Shown piece by piece: positions 1 through 10,313 of a stretch of DNA of 64,000 bases (its first letter is position 1; every line of letters begins with the position of its first letter). Below the pieces are notes generated by a model. That model was not told where the DNA came from. It made no database searches and was given only the letters and a program-made list of their open reading frames with translations. A program made the position numbers and the translations under genes. Origin of the DNA: Rhodobacter maris. GTDB lineage: Bacteria > Pseudomonadota > Alphaproteobacteria > Rhodobacterales > Rhodobacteraceae. The stretch spans positions 62,001 to 126,000 of the forward strand of contig NZ_OBMT01000002.1 in NCBI RefSeq assembly GCF_900217815.1, read 5' to 3'.

Positions 1-972
1 CGCTTGCGCCGGGGCCAGAACCTCGGCCTCATCCTGCTCCACCACCAGCGTGAATTCGTGCCCCAGAAGCGAGAGCGGCGCCGTGAGTCGCGCCACGGGA
101 TGACCGTCGAGCCCGAGCGCCTGCCCTTGTGGCCCACTTACCGGACCGGCCGCGCCCTGACGCAAGCGGTTCACGATCTGCCCCTCAGCATCGCGCAAAT
201 AGGCAACGCCGGTGGTGCCGAGCGCGCTCTCGCTTGCCAGCACCGCCGCGGGCCGTTCAAACCCGGCAGCGAAGGCAAGCACGCCAAGCGGGGCCCCCTG
301 GGTCGTCCGCAGCGCCTGCGCGAGATAAACCGATCCGGCGCCGCCCTGCGGGTCTTCGATCAGACCAGACACGGCAACCTCGGCCGCTGGCGCGGCAAGG
401 GCCTGCGCCACCGTCTGCGCAAGCGGGCTCTCGGCGCGCGACGGATCGTTCAGATTCGCCGCAAATTCTGCGCCTTTGCGCAACGAATAGACGACACGCC
501 CCGAGGCATCGACAAAGAACAGATCCTTCAGGTCAAGATCCTGCGCAAGCGTGACAAAGCCCGGATGCGCGCGCCGGTGGATAATTCCGTAATCATTGAT
601 CTCGCCCGCAAAATCGAGCTTCCAGCGCGTGTCGGGCGGATTCGGATTGGTCTCGACCCAGGCGTGCCGCAGATTGGCTTCCGCCCCCTCGCCCAGCATT
701 TTCCAGGCATTGGCAAAATCGCGCATCAGCCTTTGCGTGCCCTGATTGGCCGCCAGCGCCGCCATCTGCGCCCGTGTTTGCTCGGCCCAGTCCTCAAGCG
801 CTTCGCGCCGCGATTCGAGTGTTCTTTCAAGCCGCTGCTGCGCCTCTTCGGCAAGCAGGTCGCGCGCCGCCCGGTAGGAGGAAACGCCCATCACCGTCAG
901 CGCGACCATTGCGATCGCCACCAGCAGCAAGGGCAGTTTTACCCCCAGCGAGAGGGACGTCCGAAAGCGCAT
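1..972 (-). CDS. Methyl-accepting chemotaxis protein, 5' part (runs off the window)
   Basis: The reading frame is open from an ATG at 972 to the window edge, giving 324 codons; the C-terminal signalling half lies outside. Residues 12-30 form a transmembrane segment (LPLLLVAIAMVALTVMG) and are followed by a long periplasmic region. That region contains a segment of the type HRRAHPGF ... DLFFVDASGRVVYS, with a later GAEFAANL, which is typical of the Cache-like ligand-binding domain of alphaproteobacterial chemoreceptors. The expected role is sensing a small ligand in the periplasm and signalling to CheA/CheW. The HAMP and methyl-accepting domains cannot be seen, so a histidine kinase or diguanylate cyclase with the same sensor remains possible. 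Confidence 0.65.
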   Translation of the reverse strand, partial: MRFRTSLSLGVKLPLLLVAIAMVALTVMGVSSYRAARDLLAEEAQQRLERTLESRREALEDWAEQTRAQMAALAANQGTQRLMRDFANAWKMLGEGAEANLRHAWVETNPNPPDTRWKLDFAGEINDYGIIHRRAHPGFVTLAQDLDLKDLFFVDASGRVVYSLRKGAEFAANLNDPSRAESPLAQTVAQALAAPAAEVAVSGLIEDPQGGAGSVYLAQALRTTQGAPLGVLAFAAGFERPAAVLASESALGTTGVAYLRDAEGQIVNRLRQGAAGPVSGPQGQALGLDGHPVARLTAPLSLLGHEFTLVVEQDEAEVLAPAQA

Positions 973-1112
973 TCAAGGTCTCCACCGTCGCACCGCACGA
1001 CGTGATTGTTGGCAGGCTCGCCAGGTTGGTCCTGCGAATTTGCCCACAACATTTGAAGATTCACTTAAATCATATGCGCTTGCCGCATCGGCCGCGGCCC
1101 GCGCGCTTGCCC

Positions 1113-1877
1113 TCAGAGCCGTGCGCGCGCCTGCAAGAGGCTGAGACGACGCCGGAATTCGGAACCGCGCAGCTCCCCCGCCGCAATCCGCTCCGGCGCT
1201 TTTGCGGCATGATGCAAAATTCGGCGCGCCTGCCAATGGGCGAGCGTGGCAAAACGCGCAGCCTCCGGGGCCGTTTTCAGCCCGACCTCGGCCGCATCGA
1301 GTGCCACCAGCGCTTCGGAGGCAAGCCCCGCCAGATCCTCCGGCCGCGCCCCGGCAAGGCACAAGCGGCCGCGCGCCGTAAGCTCGGGCAGCGCGACGAG
1401 CCAGGCCGCCAACCCCGCGGCCGCCCCCGCCGCCCGCAGCGCCGCCTCGTGACCTGAGAGCCCGAGTGCGCGCGCCGCCGCAAGGGTCAGTGCACCGCTC
1501 GTCGCATCAAGGTAATCGCGCAGCCGCCCCGCATCCTCAAACGGATCAGACCAGCAATCCGTCCGTCGCACCTCTCCCATTTCGACAAGCAACTCAAGCG
1601 CTTCCGGTGCAATATTCAGAAGCGCGGGGCCAATTTCATGGCGCGGCTCTGTCCCCGCGGCGGCCAGCGCCCCAAGCGCGTCGATCCACCATTGCAGCCG
1701 GATCTCGGCCACCATCGGCTCCCGCGCCGCCCAAGGCGCCCGCGCAAGCTCAAGGTTCGCGGCATAAACCGCAAAGAGCGGCGCACGCGCCCGCCCGGGC
1801 AGCGCCATCACTGCGGCAAAGCGGTCCGGATCGCCCGCCGCCAGACGTTCGGCGCAGACCGTAACCGGATCGCTCAT
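1113..1877 (-). CDS. Squalene/phytoene synthase family protein (possibly NDUFAF6-like)
   Basis: The product is 254 residues. It has the family's second-half pattern and an N-terminal segment (LFAVYAANLELARAP ... IRLQWWIDAL) that resembles trans-isoprenyl diphosphate synthases. It is a little shorter than true squalene or phytoene synthases (about 280-340 residues), and the first aspartate-rich motif DxxxD is not evident. The pattern is closer to the non-catalytic branch represented by the mitochondrial complex I assembly factor NDUFAF6; that is an inference from memory of the family. The ATG overlaps the cimA stop codon by 4 bases, so it is probably translationally coupled and in one operon with cimA and cysS. 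No other carotenoid or hopanoid genes are nearby, which argues against a dedicated terpenoid role. Confidence 0.75.
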   Translation of the reverse strand: MSDPVTVCAERLAAGDPDRFAAVMALPGRARAPLFAVYAANLELARAPWAAREPMVAEIRLQWWIDALGALAAAGTEPRHEIGPALLNIAPEALELLVEMGEVRRTDCWSDPFEDAGRLRDYLDATSGALTLAAARALGLSGHEAALRAAGAAAGLAAWLVALPELTARGRLCLAGARPEDLAGLASEALVALDAAEVGLKTAPEAARFATLAHWQARRILHHAAKAPERIAAGELRGSEFRRRLSLLQARARL

Positions 1878-3499
1878 ACCGCTTCTGCCCCGTCACGAAT
1901 GAGCTTCCACCAGATCGCATCGAGCAGCGCCTCGAACGAGGCATCGACTATGTTCGCACTCACCCCGACAGTGGACCAGCGCGCGCCGTGCCCGTCTTCG
2001 CTGTCGATGATCACCCGCGTCACGGCTTCGGTGCCGCCCTGCGTGATCCGCACCCGGAAATCGACCAGCTTGATGTCCGATATCAGGCTTTGATAGGGGC
2101 CGAGATCCTTGACGAGCGCTTTCGAAAGCGCGTTGACGGGGCCGCGGTCATGCCCCTCGGCATCCATGCTTTCCGAGACCGAGAGCATCTTCTCGCCGCC
2201 CACTTTCACCACCACGACGGCCTCCGACATGGTGACCATCTGGTCATAACGGTTCTTGCGCCGCTCGACGATGACGCGGTAGCGCTTCACCTCGAAGAAT
2301 TCGGGGCAAAGCCCAAGCACCCGGCGCGCCACCAGCTCAAAACTCGCCTGCGCGCCGTCATAGGCATAGCCGCGGTCCTCGCGCGCCTTGATCTCGTCGA
2401 GGATCTCGGCAAGCCGCGGATCTTTCGGGTCAATCTCGATCCCCATGCCCTTGAGCCGCGCACGCAGGTTCGATTGCCCCGCCTGGTTCGACATCGGGAT
2501 CAGGCGCGTGTTGCCCACACAATCGGGCGCGACATGCTCGTAGGTCGAGGGATCCTTCAGGATCGCCGAGGCATGGAGCCCCGCCTTGTGCGCGAAAGCC
2601 GAGGCGCCCACATAGGGGGCCGAGCGCAGCGGCACGCGGTTCAAAATGTCGTCGAGCCGGCGCGAAAGCCGCGTGACGCTCTTCAGCTTCTCCTCAGAAA
2701 CGCCTGTTTCAAAAAGGCTTCTGAAGGGTTCTTTCAGAAGCAATGTAGGGATGAGCGTGGTCAGGTTGGCATTGCCGCACCGCTCACCGAGCCCGTTCAG
2801 CGTGCCCTGGATCTGGCGTGCCCCCGCCAGCACGGCGGCGAGCGTATTGGCGACAGCGGTGCCCGTGTCGTCATGGGTATGAATGCCCAGATGATCTCCG
2901 GGCACGCCCGCCGCAATCACCGCGCGGGTGATCGTGCCAATTTCATCCGGCAGCGTGCCGCCATTCGTATCGCACAAAACCACCCAACGCGCGCCCGCAG
3001 CATAAGCGGTGCGGCAACAGTCGAGCGCATAGTCCGGGTTCGCCTTGTAGCCATCAAAAAAATGCTCGGCATCAAACAGCGCCTCGCGCCCCTGCGCCAC
3101 CATATGCGCGACCGAGGCGCGGATATTCTCGAGGTTTTCCGCGAGCGTGATGCCAAGCGCCGTGGTCACATGGTAATCATGGGTCTTGCCCACCAAACAC
3201 ACGGCGGGCGTGGCGGCATTCATCACCGCCGCCAGCACATCGTCATTCGCGGCCGAGCGCCCGGCGCGCTTGGTCATGCCAAAGGCGGTCAAAGTCGCGC
3301 GCGTCTCGGGCCGGGCGGCAAAAAAATCGCTGTCGGTCGGGTTCGCCCCCGGCCAGCCGCCCTCGATGTAATCAATGCCGATCGCGTCGAGCGCCTCAGC
3401 AATGGCGATCTTTTCCGGCACCGAGAATTGCACGCCTTGCGTCTGCTGCCCGTCGCGGAGCGTGGTGTCGTAGAGGTAGAGCCGTTCTTTCGACATCAC
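1874..3499 (-). CDS. cimA: (R)-citramalate synthase
   Basis: This 541-residue member of the DRE-TIM (LeuA/HMG-CoA lyase) family carries the signature DTTLRDGQQ at residues 11-19, the metal-binding HTHDD motif, and a C-terminal LeuA-type allosteric dimer domain. CimA condenses pyruvate with acetyl-CoA to (R)-citramalate, which gives a threonine-independent route to 2-oxobutyrate and isoleucine. The combination of long length with the GWPGANPTD segment after the start is typical of the CimA subgroup rather than isopropylmalate synthase. It overlaps cysS by 4 bases upstream and the squalene-synthase-family gene by 4 bases downstream, so these are probably one operon. A second Met directly follows the first. 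Confidence 0.93.
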   Translation of the reverse strand: MMSKERLYLYDTTLRDGQQTQGVQFSVPEKIAIAEALDAIGIDYIEGGWPGANPTDSDFFAARPETRATLTAFGMTKRAGRSAANDDVLAAVMNAATPAVCLVGKTHDYHVTTALGITLAENLENIRASVAHMVAQGREALFDAEHFFDGYKANPDYALDCCRTAYAAGARWVVLCDTNGGTLPDEIGTITRAVIAAGVPGDHLGIHTHDDTGTAVANTLAAVLAGARQIQGTLNGLGERCGNANLTTLIPTLLLKEPFRSLFETGVSEEKLKSVTRLSRRLDDILNRVPLRSAPYVGASAFAHKAGLHASAILKDPSTYEHVAPDCVGNTRLIPMSNQAGQSNLRARLKGMGIEIDPKDPRLAEILDEIKAREDRGYAYDGAQASFELVARRVLGLCPEFFEVKRYRVIVERRKNRYDQMVTMSEAVVVVKVGGEKMLSVSESMDAEGHDRGPVNALSKALVKDLGPYQSLISDIKLVDFRVRITQGGTEAVTRVIIDSEDGHGARWSTVGVSANIVDASFEALLDAIWWKLIRDGAEAV

Positions 3500-4875
3500 A
3501 GACCCTCCAGCTTCGTGGCGTCAAACCCGGCGCCGGGCAGAAGCTCCACCCCCGCTTTCGACATCCGCACCTCAACGCCTGCCGCCACAAGCGCCGCCTT
3601 CATCGCATCGACAGGGGCAAAATCCTTGGTTTCCATCGCCTTGGCGCGCAGCCCGGCGAGCTTCTCGGCAAGCCCCGACAAATCCGCTTGCGGCGCCGCC
3701 GCCCAATCGCCCAGCCCATCCTCAAGCAGCCCCAGGAGCGCCGCCGAGGCTTTCAGCTCCGCCAGGTCGGTCAGCTGGTGCAACGCCGCAATGGCGCCCG
3801 CCGTGTTCAGGTCGTCGCTGAGCGCGGCGATGACCGCGGGCGCCGCGCTCGGCGCGGGGTCGATCCCCGCAACGAGCGCACGCCACTTGCGCAGCGTCGC
3901 CTCCGCCTGCGCGGCCTTTTCCGCCGTCCAGTCCATCGGCTTGCCGTAATGCGTTTGCAGGAAGACGAACCGGATCACCTCGCCCGGAATGCCCTGATCC
4001 AAAAGATCGCGCACGGTGAAGAAATTGCCCAGAGATTTGGACATCTTCTTGCCCTCGACCTGCAGCATCTCGTTATGGAGCCAGATATTCGCAAAGCCCC
4101 CCTCGGGATGCGCGCAGCAGCTTTGCGCGATCTCGTTCTCATGGTGGGGGAATTGCAAATCAATCCCGCCGGCATGAATGTCAAACGAGGCGCCCAAGAG
4201 TTCGTAAGACATCGCCGAGCATTCGATATGCCAGCCCGGACGGCCCCGGCCCCAGGGGCTTTCCCAACCCGGAAGGTCCGCATCCGAGGGCTTCCAGAGT
4301 ACGAAATCCATCGGATCTTCCTTGAACGGTGCCACCTCGACCCGCGCGCCCGCGATCATGTCATCGACCGAGCGGCCCGAGAGCGCGCCATAATTCTGGT
4401 AGCTGCGCACCCGAAAGAGCACATGGCCGTCCTTTTCATAGGCATGGCCCTTGGCGATGAGATCGCCGATCATCGCGATCATCGCGCCGATAAAATCGGT
4501 CGCGCGCGGCTCGTGGCTGGGGCGCAGCGCGCCAAGCGCATCCATATCGGCGTGATACCAGCCGATCGTCTCCTCGGTGCGCGCGCGGATCAGCTCCTCA
4601 AGCGTGCCGGCCGCCCCCGCCTCCTTGCGCGCCAGCGCGGTGGCGTTGATCTTGTCGTCCACATCGGTGAAGTTGCGCACATAGGTGACGTGCTCGGCGC
4701 CATAGGTGAGGCGCAAGAGCCGGTAGAGCACATCAATCACCACCACCGGCCGGGCATTGCCCAGATGCGCGCGGTCATAGACGGTCGGCCCGCACAGATA
4801 GAGCCGCACATTGGCGGGGTCGATCGGGCGGAACTCTTCCTTGCGGCGGGTTTTCGAATTGTGCAGACGGATCAT
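3496..4875 (-). CDS. cysS: Cysteine--tRNA ligase
   Basis: This is a class I aminoacyl-tRNA synthetase that attaches cysteine to tRNA-Cys. The HIGH-type signature appears as HLGN just after [12 protein letters not shown], the zinc ligands include the Cys of LCGPT and the later HxxxE region (HHENEIAQS), and the class I KMSKS motif is intact ([12 protein letters not shown]). Length is 459 residues from the ATG at 4875, within the normal range. I prefer this start over the GTG at 4887 because GAGGA lies about 6 bases upstream of it and the family usually begins with a short IRLHN segment. The stop overlaps the cimA start by 4 bases. Confidence 0.97.
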   Translation of the reverse strand: MIRLHNSKTRRKEEFRPIDPANVRLYLCGPTVYDRAHLGNARPVVVIDVLYRLLRLTYGAEHVTYVRNFTDVDDKINATALARKEAGAAGTLEELIRARTEETIGWYHADMDALGALRPSHEPRATDFIGAMIAMIGDLIAKGHAYEKDGHVLFRVRSYQNYGALSGRSVDDMIAGARVEVAPFKEDPMDFVLWKPSDADLPGWESPWGRGRPGWHIECSAMSYELLGASFDIHAGGIDLQFPHHENEIAQSCCAHPEGGFANIWLHNEMLQVEGKKMSKSLGNFFTVRDLLDQGIPGEVIRFVFLQTHYGKPMDWTAEKAAQAEATLRKWRALVAGIDPAPSAAPAVIAALSDDLNTAGAIAALHQLTDLAELKASAALLGLLEDGLGDWAAAPQADLSGLAEKLAGLRAKAMETKDFAPVDAMKAALVAAGVEVRMSKAGVELLPGAGFDATKLEGL

Positions 4876-5033
4876 GAACTTCCTCACGGGGCTCTCGCCG
4901 CGGGCTTAGCTCATTCGATCCTGCATGAAAACAAAAGAACGGCCCGCGTGACTGTGGTCAGCGGCAAATCAGGCAAATGCGGATGATCGCACGGGGTCTC
5001 ATGCGCTCAGTTACGCCCCGCCCCGCATGGCCG

Positions 5034-5828
5034 TCAAGCGGCAACGGCGGCGCGCGGCGGCGCAAAAGGCTCGATCACCACCCGCGCGCCCTCAAAAACG
5101 CAAAAGCTCCCCGGCGGCACGGCCTGCCAATCGCCCTCGCCATCCTCGAGCGGTTCAGAGACCACCGCCCGCCCCCGCCGCGTATCGGACCAGCGGTGAT
5201 ACAGCGTTGGCGCCGCATCATCCGAGGCATAGCGGATCGCGTAGAGCCGCTGACCATCCGAAAACGCCGCCGTCAGGCGCATATGCGGGGCACAGCCACG
5301 CTCGGCCGCCAGCGCCTCCAGCCGGGCCGCCGCGCGCTCGAAAGCGCCTTTCGGATCGGCGTCGAGCCCTTCGGCCAGCGCAAGCAGGAACAGCGCCTCG
5401 CTGTCGGTCGCGCCTTTCCGATGCGGATAGAGATGATCGGGGATGAGCATCTCCCCCGCCCGCCGAAAGCGGTCATAGCCCCCGATCTGGCCGTTGTGCA
5501 TGAAGCTCCAGCGGCCCACCACGAAGGGGTGGCAGTTGTTGCGGCTTGTGGCTGTGCCGGTCGAGGCCCGCACATGGGCGAGAAAGAGCGGAGATTTCAC
5601 CTGTGCCGTCAACGACTTGAGGTTCGGGTCCGACCAAGCGGGCATAACATCGCGGTAAAGCCCCGGCTCGGGGCGCGCATCATACCACGCCAGCCCAAAG
5701 CCATCGGCGTTGATCGCGGTGTGGCATTGCGTGGCGCATTGGCTCTGATGAATGAGCGAATGCCCCGGTTTGGAGACGATATCTTCCAGAAAGATCGGTT
5801 GCCCGATATAGGCGGCCCAGCGGCACAT
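5034..5828 (-). CDS. Class II glutamine amidotransferase (YafJ/EgtC-like)
   Basis: The protein is 264 residues when started at the ATG at 5828, which places Cys at position 2 (MCRWAAYIG). In this Ntn-type family Cys2 becomes the N-terminal nucleophile that hydrolyses glutamine to glutamate and ammonia. An upstream in-frame ATG at 5840 would bury that cysteine, so the 5828 start is favoured. Other family marks are QSQCATQCHTAINADGFG, HVRASTG and HNCHPF-like/FMHNGQI segments. The gene stands alone with no synthase domain attached, so the acceptor of the ammonia is unknown. EgtC (ergothioneine pathway) belongs to the same family, but no egtB or egtD is adjacent. Confidence 0.85.
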   Translation of the reverse strand: MCRWAAYIGQPIFLEDIVSKPGHSLIHQSQCATQCHTAINADGFGLAWYDARPEPGLYRDVMPAWSDPNLKSLTAQVKSPLFLAHVRASTGTATSRNNCHPFVVGRWSFMHNGQIGGYDRFRRAGEMLIPDHLYPHRKGATDSEALFLLALAEGLDADPKGAFERAAARLEALAAERGCAPHMRLTAAFSDGQRLYAIRYASDDAAPTLYHRWSDTRRGRAVVSEPLEDGEGDWQAVPPGSFCVFEGARVVIEPFAPPRAAVAA

Positions 5829-5918
5829 TCTCTGCCCCATTCAGGCGGTTGGCTCCGCCCCGGTATAACAGCGACACATGAGTGTCACGTTAACGCTTTT
5901 CGGGGCGGGGCGAAAGGC

Positions 5919-6209
5919 TTACGCGTTCTCTTCAACCACGACCAAATCGCGCACCGAGGCGCCCTTGGCATGGGCGAGCGCGGCTTGATAGGCGTCTGAG
6001 TGGTAGCAGGCCACGGCGGCCTCAAGCGACGGGAACCGCGCCACCACATTGCGGGCGCGGTCATTGCCTTCAAGCTGCACATAGCGCGTTGCGCGGGCAA
6101 GGAAGACCCCGCCATGCGCAGCAATCGCCGGCCCCGCGGCCACGGCATATTTGCCGTAAGCCTCAGGGTCGAGCACCTCGACGTGAGCGATCCAGAGCGC
6201 GGAGGGCAT
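5919..6209 (-). CDS. DUF1330 domain protein
   Basis: This small protein (96 residues) begins [21 protein letters not shown] and contains GGVFLARATRY, a typical DUF1330 (ferredoxin-like, antibiotic-biosynthesis-monooxygenase-like alpha/beta barrel) pattern. The function of the family is not established. The ATG overlaps the alaS TGA by one base (TGATG), so it is likely translated by coupling and co-transcribed with alaS. No catalytic residues can be assigned. Confidence 0.85.
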   Translation of the reverse strand: MPSALWIAHVEVLDPEAYGKYAVAAGPAIAAHGGVFLARATRYVQLEGNDRARNVVARFPSLEAAVACYHSDAYQAALAHAKGASVRDLVVVEENA

Positions 6210-8866
6210 CAGGCGTTCCCCGCAATCACGGCGCGCGCGGCGGCCAGCGCGTCATCCGCCTTGGCAATATCCGCCCCACCGGCCTGCGCCATATCGGGGC
6301 GACCGCCGCCGCCCTTGCCGCCAAGCGCGGCAGCCGCTGCCTTGACGAGATCCACCGCCGACACGACCGAGGTTTTGTCGGCAGTAACGCCCGCCGCACA
6401 GGCCGCCTTGCCGCCGGTATCGGCCACGATCAGCACCGCACCCGAGCCAACCTTTTCCTTCAGGCTGTCGACAAGCGCGGGCAGATCCTTGCCGGAGACC
6501 CCGGACACTACTTGAGCAATGAAGCGCAAGCCATTGATTTCTTCGACTTCCGGGCCACCCGAAGCACCGCCGCCCATGGCCAGCTCCCGGCGCAACTGCG
6601 CCACTTCATTGGCAAAGGCCTTGCGTTCCTCCGCCAGCGTGCGCACCCGTTCGGCCACATCCGCCGGCGCGGTTTTCAGCACCGCGGCCACTTCGGAAAG
6701 CCGCGCGTTCTGCTCTTTCAGCCAGTCAAGCGCCGCCTGCCCGGTCAGCGCCTCAAAGCGGCGCACCCCCGCCGAGGAAGCCGAGTCGCCCAACGCGACA
6801 AAAGCCCCGATATCGCCGGTGCGCCGCACATGCGTGCCGCCGCAAAGCTCGAGGCTGTAGGTCTTGCCATCCGCCCCCTTGCCCGAGCCCAGCTGCTCGC
6901 CCATCGAGACGACCCGCACCTCGTCGCCGTATTTCTCACCAAAGAGCGCTTGTGCGCCAAGGGCGCGGGCATCGTCGGGCGTCATGATCCGTGTATCCAC
7001 GGGTGTATTCTGCCGGATGAAGGCGTTCACTTCCGCCTCCACCTGCACTAATTCCTCTGCCGTCATCGCCTTGGCATGCGAGAAGTCAAACCGCAGCCGG
7101 TCCTCGGCATTGAGCGAGCCCTTTTGCGCCACATGCTCTCCAAGCGCGCGCCGCAGCGCCTCGTGCAGCAGGTGCGTCGCCGAGTGGTTCGCGCGAATGG
7201 CCGAGCGGCGCGCGTGATCCACCTCGAGCTTCGCGGGTTGGCCGCGCGTCACCTTGCCCGAAACCACCTCGCCGATATGGATGAAGACACCTGCGACCTT
7301 CTTGGTGTCGGTGATCTTCACCTCGGCAGTCTCGGTGCGGATGATGCCGGCATCGCCGACCTGCCCGCCCGACTCACCGTAAAACGGCGTCTGGTTGACC
7401 ACGATCTGCACCGCGCCAGTGGCCTCTGCCACCTCGGCCCCCTCGACGACCAGCGCGAGGATCTGCCCCTCGGCGGTTTCCGTGTCATAGCCGAGGAACT
7501 CGGTCACGCCCTTCGCCTCGGCGATCTCGAACCAGATCCGCGCGTCCGACGCCTCGCCCGAACCGGCCCAGGCCGCGCGTGCCTTGGCCTTTTGTTCGGC
7601 CATCGCGGCGTCAAACCCGTCGGTATCGACGGTGCGGCCCTTCTCGCGCAAGGCATCCTGCGTCAGATCGAGCGGGAAGCCGTATGTGTCGTAAAGCTTG
7701 AACGCGGCGGCGCCCGGAAGCTCTGCCCCCTCGGGGAGCGCAGCAAGCTCGTCATCCAGAAGCTTCAGCCCGCGGTCGAGCGTGACCTTGAAGCGGGTTT
7801 CCTCAAGCTTCAGCGTTTCTTCGATCAGCTTTTCGGCGCGCGCAAGCTCGGGGAAGGCCGCCCCCATCTGCCGCACCAGCGCCGGCACGAGCTTGTGCAT
7901 CACCGGGTCTTTCGCGCCGAGCATATGGGCATGGCGCGCGGCACGGCGCAGAATGCGGCGCAGCACATAGCCGCGCCCGTCATTCGAAGGCATCACGCCA
8001 TCGGCGATCAGGAACGAGGTTGAGCGCAGGTGGTCCGCGATCACGCGGTGATGCACCTTGCCCGGACCATCGGGATCGGCCGACGTCGCATGGGCCGACG
8101 CCTCGATCAGAGCGCGCATCAGATCGGTGTCGTAATTGTCATGCTTGCCTTGCAACAGCGCGCCGATCCGCTCCAGCCCCATGCCGGTGTCGATCGATTG
8201 CATGTCGAGCGCGCGCATCGAGCCATCTTCGAATTGCTCGTTTTGCATGAACACGAGGTTCCAGATCTCGATGAAGCGGTCGCCATCCTCATCCGCCGAG
8301 CCGGGCGGGCCACCCCAGATATGGTCGCCGTGGTCGTAAAAGATCTCGGTGCAGGGGCCGCAGGGACCGGTCGGCCCCATTTGCCAGAAGTTGTCCTTCG
8401 TGGCGATGCGAATGATCCGGTCATCCGAGAGCCCGGCGACCTTCTTCCAGATCTCCGCCGCCTCGTCATCAGTATGGTAGACGGTGACGAGGAGGCGTTC
8501 CTTCGGAATCCCGAAATCCATGGTCAGCAATTCCCAGGCATAGGGGATCGCCCCATGCTTGAAATAATCGCCGAAGGAGAAGTTGCCGAGCATCTCGAAA
8601 AACGTGTGGTGGCGCGCGGTATAACCGACGTTATCGAGGTCGTTGTGCTTGCCCCCGGCGCGGACGCATTTTTGCGAGGTGGTGGCGCGCACGTAATCGC
8701 GTTTCTCCACCCCGGTGAAGCAGTTCTTGAACTGCACCATGCCGGAGTTGGTGAACATCAGCGTCGGGTCGTTGCGCGGCACGAGGGGCGAGCTTTCCAC
8801 CACCTTGTGACCGTTCTTTTCAAAATAACCGAGGAAGGTGGAGCGGATATCATTGAGGCTGGGCAT
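6209..8866 (-). CDS. alaS: Alanine--tRNA ligase
   Basis: This 885-residue class II synthetase charges tRNA-Ala. The N-terminal catalytic core starts [15 protein letters not shown] and contains the motif 2 segment [15 protein letters not shown]. The editing domain keeps its zinc-binding HxxxH ([12 protein letters not shown]) and the later CGGTH motif ([14 protein letters not shown]). A DHHA1-type Gly-rich C-terminal segment ([16 protein letters not shown]) completes the usual architecture. Length matches the family (about 875-890). It is followed with a one-base overlap by the DUF1330 gene. A short inverted repeat (ACGGA...TCCGT) lies just upstream of the start codon near 8881-8896; whether it matters is not known. 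Confidence 0.98.
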   Translation of the reverse strand: MPSLNDIRSTFLGYFEKNGHKVVESSPLVPRNDPTLMFTNSGMVQFKNCFTGVEKRDYVRATTSQKCVRAGGKHNDLDNVGYTARHHTFFEMLGNFSFGDYFKHGAIPYAWELLTMDFGIPKERLLVTVYHTDDEAAEIWKKVAGLSDDRIIRIATKDNFWQMGPTGPCGPCTEIFYDHGDHIWGGPPGSADEDGDRFIEIWNLVFMQNEQFEDGSMRALDMQSIDTGMGLERIGALLQGKHDNYDTDLMRALIEASAHATSADPDGPGKVHHRVIADHLRSTSFLIADGVMPSNDGRGYVLRRILRRAARHAHMLGAKDPVMHKLVPALVRQMGAAFPELARAEKLIEETLKLEETRFKVTLDRGLKLLDDELAALPEGAELPGAAAFKLYDTYGFPLDLTQDALREKGRTVDTDGFDAAMAEQKAKARAAWAGSGEASDARIWFEIAEAKGVTEFLGYDTETAEGQILALVVEGAEVAEATGAVQIVVNQTPFYGESGGQVGDAGIIRTETAEVKITDTKKVAGVFIHIGEVVSGKVTRGQPAKLEVDHARRSAIRANHSATHLLHEALRRALGEHVAQKGSLNAEDRLRFDFSHAKAMTAEELVQVEAEVNAFIRQNTPVDTRIMTPDDARALGAQALFGEKYGDEVRVVSMGEQLGSGKGADGKTYSLELCGGTHVRRTGDIGAFVALGDSASSAGVRRFEALTGQAALDWLKEQNARLSEVAAVLKTAPADVAERVRTLAEERKAFANEVAQLRRELAMGGGASGGPEVEEINGLRFIAQVVSGVSGKDLPALVDSLKEKVGSGAVLIVADTGGKAACAAGVTADKTSVVSAVDLVKAAAAALGGKGGGGRPDMAQAGGADIAKADDALAAARAVIAGNA

Positions 8867-8925
8867 GGGCAGGCCTTTTTTACGGATTTCCCTCCGTTTA
8901 GCGATGCTTCCCGGCCCTGTCCAGA

Positions 8926-8956
8926 AAGCAAAGCGGCCGAGGCTGGGCCCGGCCGT
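8926..8956 (-). terminator. Possible intrinsic terminator downstream of recA
   Basis: Read on the minus strand, CGGCCG pairs with CGGCCG across a GC-rich loop, followed by CTTTGCTTTCT. The T-run is interrupted, so this is a weak terminator at best. It lies between the recA stop and the alaS start. Confidence 0.35.
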
Positions 8957-9023
8957 TGCAGTTAGGCGTTTCCGCGATCATTCCTGCGCGATCCGGGCCA
9001 AAGCCAAAGCGCGCCAGGGCGGA

Positions 9024-10091
9024 TCACTCCTCGGTCAGGTCTTCCGCCGTCGGATCGACGCCGAAGTCGAGCCCGTGGCTGGCGCGGATCTTGTCCTCGA
9101 TCTCATAGGCCACATCGGGATTGTCACGCAGGAACTGTTTGGCATTCTCCCGGCCCTGGCCGATGCGCTCGTCACCATAGGAATACCAGGCGCCCGATTT
9201 CGCCACCACACCGGCCTTGACGCCAAGGTCGACCAGTTCGCCAACCTTGGAGATGCCCTCACCGTAAAGGATGTCAAACTCCACCTCGCGGAAGGGCGGC
9301 GCCACCTTGTTCTTGACGACCTTCACCCGCGTCTGGTTGCCAATCACCTCATCGCGGTCCTTGATGGCGCCGGTGCGCCGAATGTCGAGACGCACGGAAG
9401 CATAGAATTTCAAGGCATTGCCGCCCGACGTTGTTTCGGGTGAGCCAAACATTACGCCGATCTTCATGCGGATCTGGTTGATGAAGATCACCATGCAGTT
9501 CGAGCGCCCGATCGAGGCGGTGAGCTTGCGCATCGCCTGGGACATCAGCCGCGCCTGCGCGCCGACCGTGGCATCGCCCATATCGCCCTCAATCTCGGCG
9601 CGCGGCGTCAGCGCCGCCACCGAGTCGACCACCACAAGACTCACCGCCCCCGAGCGCACCAGCGTATCGACGATTTCGAGCGCCTGCTCGCCTGTATCCG
9701 GTTGGGAAATCAGCAGCTCTTCGAGATTCACGCCGAGCTTTTTCGCGTAATAGGGGTCCAGCGCATGTTCGGCATCGACAAAAGCGCAGACGCCGCCCTT
9801 TTTCTGCTCTTCCGCAATGCAATGCAGCGTCAGCGTGGTTTTCCCGGAGCTTTCCGGCCCGTAGATCTCGACGATCCGCCCCTTCGGCAGGCCACCGATG
9901 CCAAGCGCAATGTCGAGGCCAAGCGAACCGGTCGAGGTCGCCTCGATCTCGGGAGGGGGATTGTCGCCACCGAGCTTCATGATCGAGCCCTTGCCGAACT
10001 GCCGCTCAATCTGCGCCAGCGCCGATTCCAGCGCTTTCTGTTTCTCTGCCTTGCTTTTGTCACTCATCTCGAAAAGGCCTGCCGTTGCCAT
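9024..10091 (-). CDS. recA: Recombinase RecA
   Basis: RecA is the ATP-dependent strand-exchange protein of homologous recombination and the co-protease for LexA autocleavage. The sequence has the Walker A motif GPESSGKTT, the MAW-type segment GRIVEIYG, and the C-terminal acidic tail ending DLTEE. The start is taken at ATG 10091 ([14 protein letters not shown]), giving 355 residues; the upstream in-frame start at 10130 would add a non-conserved 13-residue leader and has no ribosome site, whereas GGGGA lies about 8 bases before 10091. A LexA box lies about 60 bp upstream (10150-10164), so SOS control is expected. Confidence 0.98.
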   Translation of the reverse strand: MATAGLFEMSDKSKAEKQKALESALAQIERQFGKGSIMKLGGDNPPPEIEATSTGSLGLDIALGIGGLPKGRIVEIYGPESSGKTTLTLHCIAEEQKKGGVCAFVDAEHALDPYYAKKLGVNLEELLISQPDTGEQALEIVDTLVRSGAVSLVVVDSVAALTPRAEIEGDMGDATVGAQARLMSQAMRKLTASIGRSNCMVIFINQIRMKIGVMFGSPETTSGGNALKFYASVRLDIRRTGAIKDRDEVIGNQTRVKVVKNKVAPPFREVEFDILYGEGISKVGELVDLGVKAGVVAKSGAWYSYGDERIGQGRENAKQFLRDNPDVAYEIEDKIRASHGLDFGVDPTAEDLTEE

Positions 10092-10149
10092 CTGTCGTCC
10101 CCTTATCCCATAGAGGCGGCGGCACGGCAATCTGCCCGGCCCCGGAAAA

Positions 10150-10164
10150 GTTCACCTCTTGTTC
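10150..10164 (-). promoter_or_regulatory. LexA (SOS) box upstream of recA
   Basis: The sequence reads GTTC-N7-GTTC on the plus strand (GAAC-N7-GAAC toward recA), the direct-repeat LexA operator known for alphaproteobacteria including Rhodobacter. It sits about 60 bp upstream of the recA ATG and about 150 bp upstream of the start chosen for the divergent sulfotransferase-fold gene. Spacing is exact and both half sites are perfect. Confidence 0.85.
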
Positions 10165-10313
10165 TCACCCATATGAGCACATTTCGAGAACATTGCAATG
10201 AATTTTTCCGTATTAGGGCGAGGAGAGCCGACCCGGGCATGGCCGGCACGCAGCTGCACTTTACCGCACCCGACGCAACGCCTATGAGAGAGAAAACAGC
10301 GAAGGCTTTGCAG

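Noticed and set aside
1988-3949. Plus-strand 653-residue frame opposite cimA and cysS
   Set aside because: It is antisense to two clearly identified genes and has no recognisable domain.
10092-10150. Promoter TTGCCG-N17-GATAAG immediately before recA
   Set aside because: The -10 would overlap the ribosome-binding site a dozen bases before the ATG, so it is unlikely to be used.
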